From Thraustochytrium sp. TN22 (taxonomy: Eukaryota > Sar > Bigyra > Thraustochytrida > Thraustochytriidae): 64,000 nt of DNA. Of this stretch, positions 30,431-41,187 are shown piece after piece. The position numbers and the translations under genes are program-made. Position 1 is the first letter of the stretch. Every line of letters starts with the position of its first letter. The stretch is from NCBI GenBank assembly GCA_013306675.1, contig JABLUY010000012.1, positions 62,001-126,000 of the forward strand, written 5' to 3'. Under the pieces are notes generated by a model. It worked only from the letters and a program-made list of their open reading frames with translations. It did no database searches and was not told the DNA's origin.

Positions 30431-33400
30431 ATGCAACAGCAGCAGCAGGAGGCGGCGGAGCAGACCAGACCTTCGACCGCGACGACCGCTGCCGCGATGG
30501 CGGCCCGAGGCTGCGGCGGCGGCGGCGGCGGCGGCAACATGAACCTAGCGACTGCCTTCCGCGAGGCCTTGCGCGGCCCCGCGGCGCGGCGACCGGCGCT
30601 GGCGGCGCTGGATGCAGGCGGCACGGGCCTGAGCCGCCTCGCGCTGGCGCAGGGCGCGGAAGCGCTGGCGAGGGCGCTCGAAGCGCGTGGCGTGCGGGCC
30701 GGAGACGTCGTCGCCGTAGACCTGGAGGCCGACGACCTCGTCAAGGCCTACCTGGCGGTGCTCTTTGCAGGGGCAGTCTTCTGCCCGGTGAGCGAGAGCG
30801 CGGAGGCCGTGCGCGCCGGCGCTATCCTCGGGCTCGGCTGCGGAGGCGCTGCACGGGGCGCCGCATGCACGTGGGTCGGCCTGCAGGAGCTCGCGCGCGA
30901 GGCGGAGGCGCTGGCAGCCCCAGGAGCGCCCTTGGCGGGCTGGGACGTGGACCCAAACGCGCCCGTGCACATCATCTTCACGAGCGGGAGCTCAACCGGG
31001 CGCGGCAAAGCGGTCGTCTGCAGCCATGTGGGGTCGCTGGCCTCGCACGCGCACCGCGCCGCGACGCTGCCGTGGCGCGAGGGCGACCTGCAGGGGTGTT
31101 GCCTGTTCGGCATCTGGGACGTGGCGGCTGCGCTGTTGGCCGGCGGCACGGCCGTGATGCTGCCGACGTCCGTCGCCTCGGACCCGAGGCGGCTTGCCGA
31201 CGCGGTCCAGGCCGCCGGCATCACACGTATCATGCTGACGCCGAGTCTGGCCATGCAGGTGGTGGCGAGGCTGCGGGGCGGCCCGCTGCGCGAGCTGACG
31301 CTCTGTGGCGAGCCGGCCAGCGCGGCGCTCGTCGCTAGCCTCCTGGAAGCGATGGGGCCCGAGGCCTGCGTGGTGAATCTCTACAGCCTGTCGGAGGCGC
31401 ACGACGTGGCCATGGGATGTTGGACGCCGCAATGCCTGCCTCGGGTCGCGGATGGCCCACTCTACATGGAGCTCTTGCCGGAGGTCCGCGCCGAGGTTCG
31501 GGCATGCATGGAGGGCGGTGCCGGCGAGCTCGTACTTGTCGGCGAGCACGTCGCTCTGGGCTATCTGGATGAGGAGGGGCGTCCGCCAGGGCTGCACGGC
31601 GTGCCCGTGCGAGGCGGCGCGCCCTTTGGGCTCGACGAGGCCGGTCGACGGGTCTTCCATACGGGCGACGCCGCGACGCTGGATGCCGAGGCCCGGCGCG
31701 TGGCGATCCAGGGCCGCCTCGCGGACGCGGACGATGTCAAGGTGCGTGGCTTGCGCGTGCATTTGCCCTCATACAACGAGGCGCTGGCCAAGGCGGTTGG
31801 GGCCCGCGCGAGTGTCGTGCTCTTTGATGCCGCATTGAACGCCCTGCAGGCCTTTGTCGTGCCGCAGCAGGCACTTGGGGCGAGCGAGGAGCGCGCGATG
31901 TGGGAGAACGAGGCTTTTGCGCGCGTCCAGCGCAGCACGCTCGTGCCCTGGCCCAGCGCGCTCGTGGCGCTTGACGCGCTGCCATGCAAGGCGGGGACGG
32001 GCAAGTTGGACAAGGCCGCCCTCGGAGCGGTGCTACGCGCCGGGCGTGAGAAGCGGCACGCGATGGCGCGGAGTGTTGAGCCTGGGTCTGACGCTGAGGC
32101 CAGGGTCGGCGCGCTGGTGGCCAAGGCACTCGGGTGGCCCGAGGGCGACGCGCTCGCGCCGGACGAAGACATCTTCCAGGCGGGCGGCACCTCGCTGAGC
32201 TTCTGCGCAGCGGTGCAGGCCGTGCAGGAGGCGCTGGGCGCGCCCATCCCCCTGGAGCGGGCGCTCCAGCGGCCAACAGTGCGTGGGCTATGCACGCTCG
32301 CCGACGGCAAGGAGGAGACGGAGCCAGCCGCGGAGGAGGACGACGAGAAGCAGGCCCTAGCGCGCCTCCTCTGCGATAGCGAGCTGGAGGCAGGGATCGA
32401 CTTTACTCAAGGCGAGACCAGCGCGGCGTCCAACGTCGCGCTGGTGACCGGGGCGTTGGGCTTCGTCGGCGCCTCCACGGTTGTGCAGCTGCTACGCGAC
32501 GGGTGGCGCGTGAGATGCATGAGCCGGCGCGCAATGGACGGGCCGGAAGCGCTATGGCGCGCGCTGGAGACCAAGTTGCCGGCAGACCTGGTGGACTTGA
32601 CGGACCTCAAGCGGCGCGTGCTGGCGGGCGAAGCCCGGGCAGTGCGCGCAAATCTGCAAGAGGACTCGACGGCGGCGCTACTGGAGGCGGTGGGCGAGGG
32701 TGCGGACTGCATCGTGCACCTGGCCGGGCGCGTGGACCGGTACGCGGGGTACGCGTCGCTGGCGGGCGCCAACGTGGAGGGCGCGCGGGCCGTGCTGCGG
32801 GTTGCTAGCCTGCTGCGTCCACACCCACGCGTCGTGCACGTGTCGTCGAGCGCGGCGCTGCCGCCAGTCGGGTCTGCATGGGCGGAGGGCGTGGAGGCGT
32901 GGCCACCGGCATTGCTTTCTCGCGCGTCCGCGTCGAGCATGCTGACGCGGCCGCTCTACGACGGCGTGTACGAGGGCTACGCGCAGACGAAGTGGGTTGC
33001 GGAGCAGCTCGTGAGCTCGGCGCTGCAGGAGCGCGGGCTGCGCGGCTGCGTGGTTCGCGCCAGCCAAGTCGCCGCGCAGGACGACGCGCACTTGGCCCGC
33101 CTCGGCACTGGCGCTCACGCCTCGCTGCTGCTGCCGCTCCTGCGTTTGGCACTTGAGCATCACGAGCAACAACAACGGCGACGCAGCGCGCGCGACGAAG
33201 GCCAGATGTCCACGTCGGCGCCCGCGCCCCCGCTCAGCCTCGCCTCTTTGCGCGCATGGTCCCTGGCCGCGCCCTGCGTGCCGTCGTGGGCGCCCGTGGG
33301 GGAGGTGGCCTCCGTGGTCGCCGGCGCCGCCACCGCCGGCGCCGGCGCCCGCGACGCCGCGCCCGTGCGGCACGCAGCGAGGGCGCCGGAGGAGCTGGGC

Positions 33401-33636
33401 GCCGCGCTGGACCGGCTGGCCGCCGCCGCCCGCGCCGCCCGCGCCGACGGCGCCGCGCGGGAGGCGGGCGCTGGAGCTGGCGGCGGCGGAGTCCGCGTTG
33501 GCGACCTGGCGGCGGCGCAAACCGCCTTGGCGACGCTGCTGCAGGGCCCGCACGCGGCGCGCGGCGCGCTGGGCGCGTGCGAGCGGCCGCTGGGCGGCGG
33601 GCTGTGCGGCTTGGCCCGCGGCGGCGGCCCCAGCGG

Positions 33637-33667
<31 letters not shown>

Positions 33668-33691
33668 GGCGCGGGGCGCGGGGCGAGATGA
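30431..33691 (+). CDS. NRPS-like adenylation-thiolation-reductase enzyme (about 1086 aa)
   Basis: Likely activates a carboxylic or amino acid as an adenylate, loads it on a phosphopantetheine arm, and reductively releases an aldehyde or alcohol, as Lys2 and fungal NRPS-like reductases do. Adenylation domain: FTSGSSTGRGKAV (A3), NLYSLSEAH (A5), HTGD (A7), GRLADADDVKVRG (A8), and AGTGKLDK (A10 with its Lys). Carrier domain: DEDIFQAGGTSLSF, with the Ser for phosphopantetheine. Reductase domain: ALVTGALGFVG nucleotide-binding loop, VSSSA, and YxxxK in YEGYAQTKW. There is no condensation domain. Start uncertain: ATG at 30431 opens a Gln run; ATG at 30497 (MAARG) and 30539 (MNLATAFREAL) are alternatives. 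The C-terminal 40 residues are Gly-rich. The stop TGA overlaps the ALG11 ATG. Substrate not predictable by eye; aminoadipate is one candidate. Confidence 0.83.
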
Positions 33692-35082
33692 TGGGCGAGG
33701 GCGCGGCGCTCGCGCTGCTCGGGCTGCTGCTGGCGGCGGCGCTGCGCGTGGCGGCGCTGCGGTGGCGCGCGTCGCACGTGGGCGCGGAGCGCGGCGGCGC
33801 GGTGCGCGTGGGCGTGCTGCACCCGTACTGCAACGCGGCGGGCGGCGGCGAGCGCGTGCTGTGGTTCGCCATCAAGGCGCTGCTGGACCAGAACGAGGGC
33901 GTGCGCGTAGCCATCTACGCGCGCGCGGACGCGGGCGAGGCGGCGGCGATCTTGGACCGCGCGGCCGCGCGCTTTGGCGTGCGCGACCTGGACCGCTCGC
34001 GCATTGACTTTCTCTACCTGCGCCTGGGCCGGCTGCTCGAGGCGGAGACCTACCCGCGGCTGACGCTGCTGGGCCAGAGCCTGGGGTCGGCCGTGGTGGC
34101 GGCCGAGGCACTCTGGCTGCAGGTGCCGGACGTGTTCCTGGACACGCTCGGGTACGCGTTTTCGTACCCTCTGGCATGGGCGTGCGGCTGTCGCGTCGCG
34201 TGCTACACGCACTACCCTACGGTGAGCACCGACATGCTGCAGCGCGTGTGGGACCGGCGGCCCTCGTACAACAACGATGAGGCGGTCTCGTCGAGCGTTG
34301 TGAACAGCCGCGCCAAGTACCTCTACTACCGCGCCTTTTGCTGGGCGTACTACGCGGCGGGGCGCTTCGCGGAGGTGGCCATGGTGAACTCGTCGTGGAC
34401 CCAGGCACACATTGACCAGCTCTGGGGGCGCAAGTCGCAGGTGGTCTTCCCGCCGTGCGGCATTGACGAGTTCCAAGCGGCGGCTCGCAGCCCGCGCGAG
34501 CGCGTCGTGGTGAGCCTCGGCCAGTTCCGCCCGGAGAAGGACCACCACAAGCAGATCTTGGCGATGGCCCGCTTGCGCGAGCGCTCCGCGGCCGGCGACG
34601 GCCCCGAGCCGCCGCGCCTGGTCTGCGTCGGCTCGTGTCGCGGCGACGCGGACCAGGCGCGCGTCGCGGACCTGCGCGCCTTTGCACGGGCGCACGGCGT
34701 CGCGGACCTCGTCGACTTCGCGCTCAACATCCCCTTCGACGACCTCAAGCACCGCATGGGCGGCGCGCTCCTCGGGATCCACACCATGTGGAACGAGCAC
34801 TTTGGCATCGCGCTTGTCGAGATGATGGCCGCCGGCATCATCGTCGTTGCGCACGACTCGGGCGGCCCGCGCACCGACATTATCAAGCACGGCGTCACCG
34901 GCTACCTGGCCGACTCTGTCGACGCGTACGCCGACGCTATTGCATCCGTGCTCGCGCGCCACGACGCGCGCGACGACGATGCCCTCGACGGCATGCGCAT
35001 CCGCGCGCAGCAGTCTCTCGACCGCTTCTCCGACCAGTCCTTCCTCGTCGCCTTCTCCGCCGCCATGCGCGTGCTCATGTGA
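33688..35082 (+). CDS. ALG11: GDP-mannose:dolichyl-PP-oligosaccharide alpha-1,2-mannosyltransferase ALG11 (464 aa)
   Basis: Adds the fourth and fifth mannoses to the lipid-linked oligosaccharide on the cytosolic face of the ER, in N-glycan precursor assembly. Seen: an N-terminal hydrophobic anchor (ALALLGLLLAAALRVAAL), HPYCNAAGGGERVLW, the CYTHYPTVSTDML block, SWTQAHI, a VSLGQFRPEKDH motif, and the GT4 donor-site EX7E in EHFGIALVE near the C-terminus. Length is typical of the family. The ATG at 33688 is immediately followed by a second ATG; both are compatible. The upstream in-frame sequence to 33256 is Arg/Gly/Ala low complexity overlapping the reductase gene and is not used. The only unusual point is the four-base ATGA overlap with the preceding gene. 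Confidence 0.93.
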   Translation: MMGEGAALALLGLLLAAALRVAALRWRASHVGAERGGAVRVGVLHPYCNAAGGGERVLWFAIKALLDQNEGVRVAIYARADAGEAAAILDRAAARFGVRDLDRSRIDFLYLRLGRLLEAETYPRLTLLGQSLGSAVVAAEALWLQVPDVFLDTLGYAFSYPLAWACGCRVACYTHYPTVSTDMLQRVWDRRPSYNNDEAVSSSVVNSRAKYLYYRAFCWAYYAAGRFAEVAMVNSSWTQAHIDQLWGRKSQVVFPPCGIDEFQAAARSPRERVVVSLGQFRPEKDHHKQILAMARLRERSAAGDGPEPPRLVCVGSCRGDADQARVADLRAFARAHGVADLVDFALNIPFDDLKHRMGGALLGIHTMWNEHFGIALVEMMAAGIIVVAHDSGGPRTDIIKHGVTGYLADSVDAYADAIASVLARHDARDDDALDGMRIRAQQSLDRFSDQSFLVAFSAAMRVLM

Positions 35083-38000
35083 AAATAGCAGCCAGGTGTG
35101 CTGTGCTGGCTGGCATGCATGTACGAGGCAAGTACGAGAGAGAGCAAACAAGCAAGCAAGCAAGCCAGCAAGCACGCACGCACGCAGGGCAAAGAGCATG
35201 CAAGGAGCATCGTAGGGCAAAGAGCATGCAAAGAGCATCTCGGGACCAGCACGAGCTGCGAAACAAGACGGCGTGCGAGCGGGGAGGAGAACTCCTCAGG
35301 ACCCAAAGGCGGGCGACAAACGCAAGAATGCGTGAATGCCTCTGAGAGTTCGTGGCGTCATTCCAAGCATTCCAAGCGCGCGCGCGCGTTCTGTGCCGCA
35401 GCCGCGGCGTCGCCCTCCCTCTCGTCGTCGTCTCTCGGCCGCATCCCTCGCTCACTCGCCGCGCCGCATCGGCGCCGCATCTCGTCTCGTCACGTTACGT
35501 CACGTTACGTCGCGTTGCGTCGCGTCGCGTCGCCTTGCGTCGCGCTCGCTGAGTTGCGCCGCAGCGGCTCGCGCCGCACCTCGAAGAACTGCGAAGTCGC
35601 CGCGCCGATGCCCGGCAGCTAACAACGTTAGCCGAGCGTCCCACGTGCGCTGGGCTTGGCTGGCCCACTGCAGTGACTGCACTGCACTGGATGATGGCAG
35701 CACGAGCACGGCGCCACGCGCCCGTGCGTGGCGGGCGCGCGCCCTGCCGCCGAGAATGCCTTGATTTGATTTTGAGCGCTTTTGAGCGAGCCGTAGCCGC
35801 CATCGCGATCTGCCCTGCTGGCAGGCAGGCAGGCTGCTGGGTTGGTGCCACTGTCTAACTAATAATTCCACGCCCAGCTTGGACTCCCAGACCGCCTTGA
35901 CGGGCTCCGTGGCGTCCACGCCCGCCGCCGCCTCGCCGCCGCCACGTGCTGGCGGCGCGCCCGCCGCAGCCAGTCACCGCCAGCGCGGCGTGACGCTCCG
36001 CCCGGCACTGGCAGCCTGCCTGTTCCACAAACAACTTGAAGGCGCGCCGCTTATGGTGGAAGCGCGCGCCGCGGACGACGGGCGGGCGGGCGTGCTCGGC
36101 GCTGCGCTGCTGCGCGACGACGGCCGCCACGCGCCCCAAACGGCCGAGGCCCGGCTCGCGGCTCGGATCGTCGAGCCGTGCCGTGACTGCCGTCAGGCCT
36201 CGCGACACGAGCCTGCCTGCCTGGCGGCAGCGGAGCTTGGTCGCCCTCCTGCGCTTGGCGAGCTTGGCCGTGTTCGCTAGCTAGCTAGCTAGCTAGGCTG
36301 TCTGTCTCATCGGAGGCCGCCTGCCTGCCTGCCGGCCCCTGGCGGGACCGCGAAGCCCCCGTTCGGGAGTCTCCCGGAGGACACCCGCTCGGCACGCGCC
36401 TCCGTCAGGCAGCCCAGCCAGTTCGTTGCCTCGAAGACGCTCGTAGACGCTCGAGGCGCCGATGACTGCTGTGAGGTCGCTCGCCTGCGCCTGCGCCTGC
36501 GCCTGCCTGCCTGCCTGCCTGCCTGCCAGCGGCTGGCCGGGGCCTGGCTGGCCGCGGCCGGCCGCCGCGCGGAGTCTGATCACGCGCCGCATCCCGAGCC
36601 GCGGCGGCAATCCGCCCTGGGCCAGTGCCGCGGCGCCTCTTGCTCTTTGTAGGCAGGCTAGCCCAGGCTTTGTGTACCAGTGGTAGTTGTGTAATGATAA
36701 ACCATCGAACACTCCCGCGAGGCGAGCGATCGCTGCAGCGCAGCGCAGCGCAGCGCAGCCAGCGCCGCGGCCGGAAAAAGCGGCGACCGGCGAGCTCGCA
36801 GCCGGGACGCGCCGCTCCTCCGCGCCGGGCGGGCCCCGCGCGGCCCCGCCCCGCTCCGCTCACAGCGGCACGGCACGGCACGGCGCGGCGCGGCGCGGCG
36901 CGGCGCAGCAGCGCAGCGCTTGTCTTTTGCCGTGACAATGCAGGCGCCGCGTTTTGGGCAGGGCGGCGGCGCCGCTGCGTCGGCGCCGCCGCTGCGGGGG
37001 ACGCTGTGCGGCGGCGCCACTGCGCGCGGCGCCGCACTCCGCCCCGACTCCGTCCCCTCGCGCGCGCCGCTGCGGGCGCGCGGGCTCCCGCGGCCGGGCC
37101 AGGCCCCTGCACACCGCCTCTGGCGCGCGCGCGCGGCTTCCCGCCGCAGTGCTGCCCCCCACGCAGCGCCGCGCCCGCCCGGCTGCGGGCCCGCACCGGG
37201 GCGTCTCCCGGCGTTCTCTTCCTCGGTCCGAGCGCCGCAAGCTCCAAGTGGGCTCTCGCCGGGCTGGCTGCCGCCGCGCGCCGCCTCGTCCGCCGCCGCC
37301 TCGCCTCGCCTCGCCTCGCCTCGCCTCGCCTCGCGCAGCCCCGCCCTCCCTCCCTCCCTCCCTCTCCCTCCCGCCCGCGGGCCTGCCTGCCTGCCTGCGC
37401 CTTCCGCGGGGCGGCCTTTCCGCTCGCAGCGCCGACCGACGGACTGCAGTCTCCCCAGCGCGCACGCACCGGCCCGCACTGCCGCCTCGGTCCTAACCAA
37501 GATCCCGCTCGCTGCCTCGCCTCGCCTCGCCTCGCCAGCCTCGCCTCGCCTCGCCTCGCCTCGCCTCGCCTCGCGCCTGCGCTCGCTCGCTGCGGCCGCC
37601 GCGCCGCGCCGGCCGGCCTCGCTCGGCCCGCCCGCCCGCCGGCCGCCGCGCCGCTCGGTTCGGCTGCTGCGACTGCCTGCGTGCTGAGTCTGCGCCGCAC
37701 TGCAACGGCGAGCCGTCTGGTTAGCGCCGCGGCTCTGCTCTGCTCTGCCATGGCAGGCTTTTGCTACGCGGCGCGCACCTGGCCGGCGGCGCGCACGAGC
37801 GGGATGCTCCTGCACGCGGCGGCGGCGGCGCGGCCCCAGGCCCGGCAGACTCGGCCGGGCTCGCGGCGGCGGGCGGGCGGGTCGAGCAGAGCCGAAGGGC
37901 GCGAGCCCGCGCGGCGCGGCGGCGGCCGCTGCGACAGAAGCGCAGCGCGCGCGCGCACGGGCGCGGCGCGGCGCGGCGCGGCGAGCAGCGGCGAGCAGCG

Positions 38001-38358
38001 GCGAGCAGGTCTTCGAGGCGCGTGCTGGGCAGCCTGCACGAGGTGCAGGGCTCGCGCGGCGCCGCGGGCGAGGAGCGCGACCCCGCGCTGCAGCGGCGGC
38101 TGCAGCAGCGGCTGCAGCGGCAGCGGCTGCAGCAGCAGCGGCTGCCGGCTGCAGAGCTCGTCGCGGAGGCGGAAAGGAGGAGGAGAGGGCTTGCCAAGGC
38201 CTCGCGCGGACGCGAGACCTGGTGGGCGAGGAGGTGCGCACGGCGTGCACTGGGACCAGCACCGGTGGCAGCCTGCGGCGAGCGGCTCGCGCTGCGCTGC
38301 GCTCGCTGCGCTGCATGCGAGAGAGCGACAACTCGCTATCGATCGCCAGCGCCTGCTC
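35083..38358. other. Long low-complexity spacer
   Basis: No gene supported. GC is high enough that frames stay open by chance for hundreds of codons on both strands, but they are Arg/Ala/Pro/Ser without motifs. Landmarks: AAGC and ACGC runs at 35149-35187, an ACGT-TACGTC run at about 35490-35540, a CTAG array at 36276-36297, GCAGC runs at 36733-36760, GCGCG-type runs at 36870-36915, and (CCTCG)n arrays at about 37296-37335 and 37517-37575. A Gln-rich frame at about 38030-38200 could be an upstream exon of the next gene, but I could not place splice sites. Confidence 0.5.
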
Positions 38359-39993
38359 ATGAAAGCACCGAGAGAGGCGGATCACGCGGGGCTGAGGCGC
38401 CGGCGGCCGTCGTCGGCGCAGGCGTTGCGCGGGTCAAGTCTGCTGGACGAGCCGGACGAGAGCCCGCGCGGGCGGCCACCGGCAGGGGCCAACCCTGGGT
38501 CGCAGAAGCTGCACCCCGAGGACCACAGCTTCGACATGCTGCAGCAGGCCATCATGAAGACGCAGGGTGGCCGCGTCGAGAATCATCATGAGGTCACCGC
38601 CGACATGGTGCAGAGCCTGCTCTCGCAACTGCCGTCCGAGTCGCTCACCATGGGGGTGGGGGAGTCCACAGATGCCATGGACCCGGCAGCCATGGACCCG
38701 CTCCAGCGTCGCTGGCTGCAGCCGCACGACCTCCTCGGCGCGCACTCGGGCGCCTTCCCGCGTCCAAACGCGAACGCTGTCGCGGCACTCGACGCCATCC
38801 GCGAGCAATTCCCCAGCGGCCTGCTCTCGCCAGGGCCAACACCCCCGCCTCCGCCCACGCCGCCTCCGCCTCCGCCGACCACCCTCTCACAACAGCATCA
38901 GCAGCACCTGCAGCAGCACCAGCAACAGCAGCAGCAGCACCTGCACGGGCAGTCTCTGCCACCGCAGTCACAACTGGCGAACCTCGGCGGCTTCCCGCGC
39001 TTCATGGAACCCCTTTACAACGCGCAGCGGCAGCACATGCAGATGCAGGCGCAGGCGCAAGCTCAGGCGCAGATCGATCCGCACGACGAGACGGTGCCTC
39101 AAGCGGGTACCATGCCGCACGTCGCCGGCGCCGGGCGCAGCCCGAACTTTGGCACCTTCGGCGATCTCTCCAAAAAGCGGCCGCGCAACGCGCTGGACGC
39201 CTTCTCGCCGCGCGACCAGCACAGCGACGGCCGCCCCGCAGCCACCCACTCGGTCGCCACCTCTGCTGCTGCAGGCCCCTCGGCCGCTGCGCCGCCCGAC
39301 CCGATCGTGGCGCCCATGCACGGCCTGCAGCGGCATGGCTCGAGTCAGTCGGTGGGGTCCAACGCCGGCGGCGCCACGCTCGCCAGCCCGACCTCGCCCG
39401 GCGCATCGTCGTCCACCTCGTCGCGCGCCCGCGGGCCCGTGCCTGCCAACCTTCGCGTCTTCCAGCCCTCGTCGCGGCCCTCGCTCGTGCGCCGCGAGAA
39501 GAAGCGGCGGTCCATTCCCGTGGGCGCCGGCGCGCGCGCCATCAAGATGCCGGCTGACACCGACTTCCCCATCGGCCTGGCCAAGCCGCTCATCGAGTCC
39601 CTGTGCGACGGCGGCGAGTCGCTCAACCCGCTCGAGCAGCAGAAGCTCTTGGACACCACCACGCTCCTGCAGTCCATGGGCGTGCACGTCCTCGAGCCGC
39701 TCACACTGTACACAAGGCGCGAGCTCTACGAGGTCATGGGCTCCATTGCCGAGGTCTGGAAGAACTCCGGAAAAGCGGCCATGAAGAAGAAGATCAACAA
39801 GATTCGCTCCAATGCGCGCAAGCGCAAGCCCCCTCGCAACGTCCTCGACAGCTCCGAGATCAAACAGATCAGGCAGCTCGAGCAGCAGATCGAGGAGCGC
39901 GAACACTGGGAGCGCGAGCAGCGCCGCCTCCTCAAGCAGGACGGCTCCGACAACGACAACGACAACGACGACAATGACAATGATGACGACTGA
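38359..39993 (+). CDS. Q/P-rich orphan protein with basic C-terminal region (about 544 aa)
   Basis: Not recognised. From ATG 38359 (MKAPREADHAG): a charged N-terminus, a short helical-looking block (ENHHEVTADMVQSLLSQLPSES), a Pro run, Gln/His runs (about residues 175-200), and a Gln/Ala run near residue 230. A long Ser/Pro/Ala-rich stretch follows, then a compact conserved-looking block of about 110 residues (DTDFPIGLAKPLIESLCDGG through LYEVMGSIAEVWK). A Lys/Arg cluster (NKIRSNARKRKPPRN), a short charged helix and an (ND)n tail end the protein. Runs of this type plus basic clusters are common in nuclear regulators; that is inference only. The frame is open far upstream, so the start is uncertain. 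The C-terminal 150 residues are the best handle for a search. Confidence 0.62.
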   Translation: MKAPREADHAGLRRRRPSSAQALRGSSLLDEPDESPRGRPPAGANPGSQKLHPEDHSFDMLQQAIMKTQGGRVENHHEVTADMVQSLLSQLPSESLTMGVGESTDAMDPAAMDPLQRRWLQPHDLLGAHSGAFPRPNANAVAALDAIREQFPSGLLSPGPTPPPPPTPPPPPPTTLSQQHQQHLQQHQQQQQQHLHGQSLPPQSQLANLGGFPRFMEPLYNAQRQHMQMQAQAQAQAQIDPHDETVPQAGTMPHVAGAGRSPNFGTFGDLSKKRPRNALDAFSPRDQHSDGRPAATHSVATSAAAGPSAAAPPDPIVAPMHGLQRHGSSQSVGSNAGGATLASPTSPGASSSTSSRARGPVPANLRVFQPSSRPSLVRREKKRRSIPVGAGARAIKMPADTDFPIGLAKPLIESLCDGGESLNPLEQQKLLDTTTLLQSMGVHVLEPLTLYTRRELYEVMGSIAEVWKNSGKAAMKKKINKIRSNARKRKPPRNVLDSSEIKQIRQLEQQIEEREHWEREQRRLLKQDGSDNDNDNDDNDNDDD

Positions 39994-41187
39994 TCCAAGC
40001 CGGTCTCCCTTGAGCCCTTCTCACACACGACCATGCACACATTTCGTGAGCCAGGTGCTCCTCCCCCTCCCATGTCCAACAACACCCGCCTCTTCTCGCG
40101 ACTCCAGCTGAGCTGCGAACTCACCGCCACATAGCTCGCTACCCTAGACGGTCTCCCGCGCCGCTGAACTGACGACCCGCCCTGCGCGTGATGATGACGA
40201 CCATGATGAATCAGAATACCAACGACAAGATGATGATGATGAGAACTCGCCCGGCACCCGACCGGCCACCCAGATAGATACATGACGACGATCGAGGACG
40301 GCGCGACGCCAGCGACTTCGATCATCGCAAATGCCGACGCGAGCCCCGCTTCGCCTCGCTTGGCCTCGCTTGATCGTACGGTGTACTCCCTCGCCTGCGC
40401 ATCAACCGTGCAGTGATGATGACAGCGCGCGCCAACGCAAACTTGCCAAGGAGTCAAAGGACCGACCGCCAAGCGGCCAAGGACCGACCGACCGCCAACT
40501 TGCTTGAAGGACGGCGGCGCCGGCGGCACGTGCGTGCTCGTCCTTTCTTGTTGGTGATGAGGCGCTCGCTCCGACTCGCTCACCACAGTCGGCGCAGTGC
40601 AGCTTAGGCGAGCGGGCGGCGAGCCGCGAGGGAGGACACGTTTGGCCTCGCTTGATCGTACGGTGTCCTCCCTCGCCCGCGCATCAACCGTGCAGTGACG
40701 GCGCGCGCCAACGCAAACTTGCCAAGGAGTCAATGGATCGACCGCCAAGCGGCCAAGGACCCCCAAGGACCGACCGCCCGCCAACTTGGTTGAAGGACGG
40801 CGGCGCCGGCGGCACGTGCGTGCTCGTGCTTCCTTGTTGATGACAATGGTGATGAGGCGCTCGCTCCGACTCGCCACCGCAGTCGGCGCAGTGCAGCTTG
40901 ACAGCGCGCGCCAACGCAAACTTGCCAAGAATCAAAGGACCGACCGCCCAAGGACCGACCGCCCGCCAACTTCAAGTTGGTTGAAGGAGTCAGAAGGACG
41001 GCGGCGCCGGCGGCACGTGCGTGCTCGTGCTTCCTTGTTGGTGAGGCGCTCGCTCCGACTCGCTCACCGCAGTCGGCGCAGTGCAGCTTGGGCGAGCGGG
41101 CGAGCGGGCGAGCGAGCACACGAGCAAGCCGCGAGCGGCGACGCAGCTCGGACGGGCGGGTGCGCGGGCAGGCAGAGAGAGAGCACC
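39994..41187. other. Spacer upstream of the His-rich methyltransferase
   Basis: Apart from the tandem repeat described separately, only ATGATG-rich words (about 40187-40233) and GAGCGGGCG repeats (41090-41120) are seen. No gene. Open frames over the repeat are chance products of its composition. Confidence 0.55.
40361..41090. repeat. Three tandem imperfect copies of a 200-280 bp unit
   Basis: Copies at about 40361-40604, 40643-40897 and 40898-41090. Each contains ACGCAAACTTGCCAAG, a CCAAGGACCGACCG cluster, GACGGCGGCGCCGGCGGCAC, a GAGGCGCTCGCTCCGACTCG word and AGTCGGCGCAGTGCAGCTT in that order. The third lacks the first 40 or so bases. Anchor words are 276 and 203 bp apart. The array ends about 100 bp before the methyltransferase ATG. 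Confidence 0.88.

Noticed and set aside
33160-35238. Open frame of 692 codons on the - strand across the reductase end and ALG11
   Set aside because: A composition effect of GC-rich third positions; it lies antisense to well-supported ALG11.
36625-38358. Upstream extension of the Q/P-rich protein by 578 codons
   Set aside because: The sequence is Arg/Ala/Ser/Pro low complexity over pentanucleotide repeats and starts from a non-ATG codon; no domain is visible.
40361-41090. Possible CRISPR or satellite array
   Set aside because: Units are 200-280 bp, imperfect, only three, with no short repeat-spacer pattern, and the context is eukaryotic.
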